Made by a program: the position numbers and the translations under genes. Shown piece after piece: positions 49,293 to 53,565 of a stretch of 53,565 nt of DNA. The notes under the pieces are model-generated. The model did not search any database, was not told the DNA's origin, and saw nothing but the letters and a program-made list of their open reading frames with translations. The stretch covers positions 1 through 53,565 of the forward strand of contig NZ_LZLS01000103.1 in the NCBI RefSeq assembly GCF_001673365.1. The letters are read 5' to 3'. This DNA comes from Mycobacterium asiaticum. GTDB taxonomy: Bacteria; Actinomycetota; Actinomycetes; Mycobacteriales; Mycobacteriaceae. The stretch's first letter is position 1; every line of letters begins with the position of its first letter.

Positions 49293-50978
49293 CTATTTGT
49301 CGGGTGCGAGTTTCAGCACCTGGGCGTTCTTGATGACATGATCGGACTGATCGCGGCTGACCGGCACGGTGATGAAGAGGGTGCCGGTGGAGTCGACGGC
49401 CACGCCGGACGTTCGCCTGCCAAGCGGGATCAGCGTGGCGGTGCTGGCCCCGGCGCGCAGCTCGAACAGGCCCTTACCGAACCCGTCGGCGACGAAGACG
49501 TTCCCGAGCGCGTCGACCGCCATGTGTTGCGGCTCGATCACGTCGGGCAGCGGCAGTTCGGTGGTCGTGGTGGCGCCGGCGGCGAGTTTGAGGACGTGCC
49601 CTTTGCCCCGCCCCTTGACGCCGGCACTCACATAGACGTTGCCGTCTTTGTCCACCGTAATACCATGCGGCAGATACAGATCGGTGAAGGACAGGTCGGT
49701 CGGTCGGTTGTCGCCTGGGATCAGCTTCTTCGCCCCGTACCGCACCTCGTGGATATTTCCGGTTGCGACATTTCCGACGGCGTAAGCGTTGCCGGCGGCG
49801 TCAATGGCAATCGCGGCGATCGACACGAATCCTTGGAACGGCAGCCGGATCGGATCGGGGGCGCCGGGCGATAGTTCCCACACTTGTTTGCCGTCGCAGA
49901 GATAGACGTTGCCGGCGGCGTCGACCGTCACGTCGTTGGCCATGCGGAAATCGACGCCCCGAAAGTCGACCGTGGTCACGCTGTTTGTTCCCGGCGCCAG
50001 CTTGAACAGCTTGGGCCGTCCGGATTCGAATGGGTCCGGATCGGGCGTCTCCAGCACGCTGGACAGCACGTAGATGTTGCCGCTGCCGTCGACGGCCACA
50101 TTGCGGGGACGATCCAAGCCGGGAAACGGCAGCTCGACCGGCGCCGAGGTGTAGGTGCGCGGCGGCGAAGACGGCCCCGTCGCGGCGCTGGGCGCCGAGT
50201 GATGGACCAGTCGCGGGATCGTGATAGCGCCGGCCACCACCGCTGCGACGACCACGATCGCCGCGATAATCGGGCCGAGCAGGCCGCCCTTTCGGCCCCG
50301 TCGCGGGCGGAGTGGCGGGGCCGGCAGTTGCCTCGGATGTGAGTGCGGATACGACACCGTTGGGCTGCGGTGCTGGACGGCCGGTTGGTCGGGCGTGGTT
50401 GGGGCCGAAGGGATTTGGATCGTCTGAGTGACTTCGTTGGGCGCTTCAGCGCGGGTGGGCAGCGGGGCGCCGACGACCGTGGGCTGGCTGCTGGGGGTGG
50501 TGCGCGGGGCCATCGGTAGGGCATGTTGGGCGGCTGCTGCCAACTCGGCCGCACTGCCGAAGCGCACGTCTGGATGAGTGGCCAGGCCGCGGATGATGAC
50601 GTCGTCAAAAGCGCTCGGCAGACCGGGACGCTGTTGGCTCGGGCGTGCTGCCGGGTCGGGCGGATGACCGGTCAGGCACTCGTTCAGCACCGCCGCCAGC
50701 GCCGCAATGGCCGCTCGATGCGTCGCCTCGCTGTCGGTGACCAGGATGCGGGTGCGGTCCTGCGACGGTGTTGCCCCACTGGCGGTGCCCGCCGTCAGAA
50801 ACGCGGTGCCGTCGTGGGCCAGCGCAATGGTGCTCGTCGTGACCTCACGCGCACTGGTGCCCGGCGAACCGTCAATGGCCGCGGCGATCTGGCGAACCAC
50901 GTCGACCGCACGAGCCGGGTCGAGCGGACCGTGCTGCACCAGAACGGTTTTGAGGTCGCTGTGTTGTCCGGGGTTCAT
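49293..50978 (-). CDS. NHL-propeller membrane protein with a truncated pseudokinase domain
   Basis: 561 residues. Residues 1-155 align by eye with only the C-lobe of the neighbouring kinase. DLKTVLVQHGPLDPARAVDVVRQIAAAID matches the kinase helix DLQSVLDRNGAMPAARAVAIVRQIAAALD. RPSQQRPGLPSAFDDVIIRGLATHPDVRFGSAAELAAAAQHAL matches its end. The glycine loop, the catalytic Lys, HRD and DFG are all missing; the catalytic loop position reads AREVTTSTIALAHDGTAFLTAG. A Pro-rich linker, one membrane helix (about 235-260) and a C-terminal beta-propeller of about six repeats (VAVDGSGNIYV, VTVDAAGNVYL, ITVDKDGNVYV) follow. The start lies four bases after the kinase stop. It cannot phosphorylate by the usual mechanism; a sensor or partner role for the kinase is inferred. 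Confidence 0.85.
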   Translation of the reverse strand: MNPGQHSDLKTVLVQHGPLDPARAVDVVRQIAAAIDGSPGTSAREVTTSTIALAHDGTAFLTAGTASGATPSQDRTRILVTDSEATHRAAIAALAAVLNECLTGHPPDPAARPSQQRPGLPSAFDDVIIRGLATHPDVRFGSAAELAAAAQHALPMAPRTTPSSQPTVVGAPLPTRAEAPNEVTQTIQIPSAPTTPDQPAVQHRSPTVSYPHSHPRQLPAPPLRPRRGRKGGLLGPIIAAIVVVAAVVAGAITIPRLVHHSAPSAATGPSSPPRTYTSAPVELPFPGLDRPRNVAVDGSGNIYVLSSVLETPDPDPFESGRPKLFKLAPGTNSVTTVDFRGVDFRMANDVTVDAAGNVYLCDGKQVWELSPGAPDPIRLPFQGFVSIAAIAIDAAGNAYAVGNVATGNIHEVRYGAKKLIPGDNRPTDLSFTDLYLPHGITVDKDGNVYVSAGVKGRGKGHVLKLAAGATTTTELPLPDVIEPQHMAVDALGNVFVADGFGKGLFELRAGASTATLIPLGRRTSGVAVDSTGTLFITVPVSRDQSDHVIKNAQVLKLAPDK

Positions 50979-50982
50979 CGCG

Positions 50983-52851
50983 TCAGCCGGCCGTGACCTT
51001 GAGCAGTCGGGTGCTCTGGGTCAAATAAATGTTGCCCGCGGCGTCGACGGCGACGTCACCGAACGGCTTGTTCTCCGGTGCGGCCAGCAAGGTCGCCGCG
51101 TCGGCGCCGACGGCGAGTTTGAGCAATCGGCCCATGCCTTCGGCGTTGTCGACGACGTAGATGTTGCCCTTGCCGTCCACTGCCGCTGCCTCGGCGGTGC
51201 CGAGCGGGCCGAACGGCAACTGGGCGGGGCTTGCCGAGCCGCGAGCCAACTTCAGCAGCCGGCCCCGCTGCAGGCCGTAGACGGCACCCGCGCTGTCGAC
51301 GGCGACGTCTTCAAAACTGCCGCCCCCGAACGGAAGTACGGTTGGTGTGGCGGCATTCGGCGCGAGCTGAAGTACCTCCTCGCGGTCGGCGACATACACA
51401 TTGCCGTCGGCGTCGACCGCAATGCCCCGGGCGTTGACGCGCCCGAACGGCAACTCCGCCGGGGCGGCGGCGCCCGGGGGGAGTTTCCAGATACGACTCG
51501 GACCGCCCTGCGGCCAGTCGGCGATGTACACGGCGCCGGCCGCATCCACAGCGAGGCGCTTGGGCGCGGTGAGGCCGGGGAACGGCACCTCGACTGGCGC
51601 GGCGGAATTCAGGGGGAGCTTGTAGATCACCGCGGTGGCGGTATCGACGACATAGACGTCACCGTTCGCGCCGACCGCCACGCCGCCGAGTTCGCTGCGC
51701 CCGATGACCGGCAGTCGGTCGGCGTTCAGCGGCGGGACGCTTGCGGACGACGGGGCCGTGGGGGTCGATTGCGCGCTGCTAGTGGCGCCGGGGTGGCGGG
51801 TTGATTTCGGCGTGACGACGAACGCGAGGACCACGGCGAGCACGGCGAGAAGCGAGATGCCCGCGACGGTGAGCGCCGCGCGGCGTCGGGACCTGCGCCG
51901 CACCGGCGGAACCGGATGGCGGATCGGCGCCGGCTGCGGGTGTTTCCAGGGCTGTGTGACGGGCGCAGGCGGTGCCCAGACACGTTCTGGCACCGGCGTT
52001 TCCAGCGCACGCTGGGCGGCCGCACCCAGCTCGCCGGCGGTGCGGTACCGCTGTTCGGGGTCCTTGGCCATGCCCAGCGCGATGACCTCGTCGAAGCCGA
52101 CCGGAATCCCCGGCCGCTGCTGGCTGGGGCGCGGCGGCGGGGCGGCTAGGTGGGCGGCGACAAGGGCCGGTATCTCGCCTCGGTTGCCGTACGGCGATTC
52201 CCCGGTGAGACATTCGTGCAGCACACAAGCCAGCGCATAGATGTCGGCGCCGACCGTGATCTGGCCGGAGGCCAGTCGTTCGGGAGCCAGGTAAGCGAAC
52301 GAACCGACGGTGGTGCCTTCGCTGGTCAGCTTGGTGTCCGTGGCGGCATTGGCCAGCCCGAAGTCGACCAGGCAGGCGAAGTCGTCCCTGCCGAGCAGGA
52401 TATTGGCCGGCTTGACGTCGCGGTGGATCACCGTTTCCGCGTGGGCGGCATCCAGCGCGGCGGCAATCTGGCGAACGATCGCTACCGCGCGCGCGGCCGG
52501 CATCGCGCCATTGCGGTCGAGGACGCTCTGCAGGTCGGTGCCGTCGATGAGCCGCATGTCGATGTAGAGCTGACCATCGATCTCGCCGCAGCCGTGAATG
52601 GGCACCACATGGGGGTCGTGCAACCGGCCGGCGGTCCGCGCCTCGCGGAACAACCGTTCCCGAAACGCCGGGTTGTGAGAGTAGCTGCTGGACAACAATT
52701 TCAGCGCCACGACGCGATGCATGACGGTGTCTTCGGCCTCGTAAACCTCACCGAAACCACCGCTGCCCAACAACTTTCGGAGCAGATACGGACCGAACCG
52801 GGATCCCACCCGCGAGTTCGAGGAATGACTGACCGTCGGATCACCGGTCAT
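50983..52851 (-). CDS. Membrane Ser/Thr protein kinase with NHL sensor, PknD-like
   Basis: 622 residues. Kinase domain, residues about 20-285: GSGGFG loop (29-34), catalytic Lys51 in VVALKLL, VIHRDVKPANILL, DFGLAN, and SFAYLAPERL. A Pro/Arg-rich juxtamembrane segment, one helix (AALTVAGISLLAVLAVVLAFVV) and an extracellular Thr/Ser linker come next. The C-terminal six-bladed NHL-type propeller has repeats such as VAVDAAGAVYIADW and IAVDADGNVYVADR. This is the architecture of M. tuberculosis PknD, whose propeller faces the outside and drives kinase dimerisation. ATG 52851 follows AGGGGG by five bases; GTG 52857 is less likely. It sits in a tight run of three propeller genes. The ligand is unknown. 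Confidence 0.92.
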   Translation of the reverse strand: MTGDPTVSHSSNSRVGSRFGPYLLRKLLGSGGFGEVYEAEDTVMHRVVALKLLSSSYSHNPAFRERLFREARTAGRLHDPHVVPIHGCGEIDGQLYIDMRLIDGTDLQSVLDRNGAMPAARAVAIVRQIAAALDAAHAETVIHRDVKPANILLGRDDFACLVDFGLANAATDTKLTSEGTTVGSFAYLAPERLASGQITVGADIYALACVLHECLTGESPYGNRGEIPALVAAHLAAPPPRPSQQRPGIPVGFDEVIALGMAKDPEQRYRTAGELGAAAQRALETPVPERVWAPPAPVTQPWKHPQPAPIRHPVPPVRRRSRRRAALTVAGISLLAVLAVVLAFVVTPKSTRHPGATSSAQSTPTAPSSASVPPLNADRLPVIGRSELGGVAVGANGDVYVVDTATAVIYKLPLNSAAPVEVPFPGLTAPKRLAVDAAGAVYIADWPQGGPSRIWKLPPGAAAPAELPFGRVNARGIAVDADGNVYVADREEVLQLAPNAATPTVLPFGGGSFEDVAVDSAGAVYGLQRGRLLKLARGSASPAQLPFGPLGTAEAAAVDGKGNIYVVDNAEGMGRLLKLAVGADAATLLAAPENKPFGDVAVDAAGNIYLTQSTRLLKVTAG

Positions 52852-52887
52852 AACCACCCCCTGCCCGTCTGGTCGTATCGCTGGGTA

Positions 52888-53565
52888 TCACTGTGCGACA
52901 CCGAGTTCCAGGACCTTGCCGGTCGCGCAGTTGTCACTGCGGTGGCAGTCGACGACGAAGATGTCCCCGTCCTTGTTGAGCGCCACGCCGAGTGGATAGT
53001 TCAGTCCGGGGAACGCCACTTCGGTGGCGCTGGTTGCCCCGGCGGTCAACCTGAACACCCGTCGCTTGTCGATGTCAGACACGTAGAGAGTGCCGTTGTC
53101 GTCCACCGCCACACCGTAGGGCTGCTCGAGTCCGGCGAACGGCAGTTCGGTCGCGGTCGTCGCGCCCGGTGCCAGCTTGAGCACATGGCGGTCGCCACGG
53201 TCGGCGACGTAGACATTGCCGTCCTTGTCCACGGCCACACCCGCCGGCGCGTTGAGCGCGGTGGTGGGCATCAGCTGAGTGGTGCTGGACGAATTGGGCG
53301 GCAGCTTGAGCACCTGATTCAGGAATTCGTCCACTACGTAGATGCTGCCGTCTTTGCCCAGCGCCACGGCAATGGGCCGGCTCAGGTGCCCGAACGGCAT
53401 CAGCGCCGGGCCGCGCGCCCCCGGCGTCCACTTCCACAGCGCGGGTGCATGAGCATCGGCCACATACACATTGCCCGCCGCATCCACCGCCACCCCCTCG
53501 GCCCCCAATTCACCGAACGGGAGCTCGATGGGGGTCGTCGCGCCGGGAGGCAACTTCAGGACCCG
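52888..53565 (-). CDS. NHL-propeller protein, C-terminal part only, probably another PknD-like kinase
   Basis: The frame is open from the right edge (it begins RVLKLPPGATTP) to the stop at 52888, about 225 residues. It consists of NHL-type propeller repeats: VAVDAAGNVYVADAH, VALGKDGSIYVVDEF, VAVDKDGNVYVADRG, VAVDDNGTLYVSDID and VALNKDGDIFVVDCH. The C-terminal segment contains a Cys pair (VDCHRSDNCATGK). The TTG that could serve as start inside the window is not credible, because the repeat continues upstream of it. By analogy with the two genes downstream, an N-terminal kinase domain and membrane helix are expected outside the window. The next gene starts 36 bases on. Confidence 0.85.
   Translation of the reverse strand, partial: RVLKLPPGATTPIELPFGELGAEGVAVDAAGNVYVADAHAPALWKWTPGARGPALMPFGHLSRPIAVALGKDGSIYVVDEFLNQVLKLPPNSSSTTQLMPTTALNAPAGVAVDKDGNVYVADRGDRHVLKLAPGATTATELPFAGLEQPYGVAVDDNGTLYVSDIDKRRVFRLTAGATSATEVAFPGLNYPLGVALNKDGDIFVVDCHRSDNCATGKVLELGVAQ

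Overview
The window looks like a slow-growing, non-tuberculosis Mycobacterium of the M. kansasii / M. marinum type. The evidence is high GC, GTG and TTG starts, two PE-family proteins (one PE_PGRS), MmpL, FadD, Pap and Pks5 genes, and a right half collinear with the M. tuberculosis run Rv1533 - Rv1535 - ileS - dinX - ansA - lspA - Rv1540 - lprI - Rv1543 - Rv1544. Homology statements are recalled from family knowledge; no search was run.

Positions 1-30.8 kb hold a glycolipid locus that best fits trehalose-based lipooligosaccharide (LOS) synthesis. A partial PE_PGRS gene is followed by a methyltransferase, a DrrABC-like ABC exporter, a second methyltransferase, two UGT-like glycosyltransferases, a WbbL2-like glycosyltransferase, a fatty acyl-AMP ligase (FadD25-like) and an MmpL12-like exporter. 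A tandem duplication of a two-gene module, Pks5-type polyketide synthase plus PapA acyltransferase, completes it. In the likely pathway, FadD25 activates a starter acid and loads it on Pks5. Pks5 extends it with methylmalonyl units, PapA esterifies the product onto a trehalose core, glycosyltransferases and methyltransferases decorate the glycan, and MmpL12 and/or the ABC system export it.

Positions 30.9-36.4 kb carry a nitronate monooxygenase-like enzyme and an RNA-regulated stretch: a promoter, an M-box Mg2+ riboswitch, a short upstream ORF and the small Rv1535-like gene. After these come a 60-nt hairpin, two 43-bp hairpin repeats, and a translational T-box that controls ileS.

Positions 36.4-41.0 kb are an accessory block between ileS and dinX: a GT2 glycosyltransferase fused to a degenerate M23/LytM domain, an unknown protein, an NDP-sugar epimerase/dehydratase and a PE protein with a GLP repeat. 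I recall nothing between these genes in M. tuberculosis.

Positions 41.2-49.3 kb are mostly conserved core genes (dinX, ansA, lspA, RluD-family synthase, lprI, two SDRs). Two paralogous methyltransferases are coupled to lprI, and the haemoglobin gene glbN expected beside lprI is absent. Positions 49.3 kb to the end hold three tandem NHL-propeller genes: a PknD-like kinase, a downstream pseudokinase that has lost its N-lobe and catalytic motifs, and a partial upstream gene cut by the window edge.
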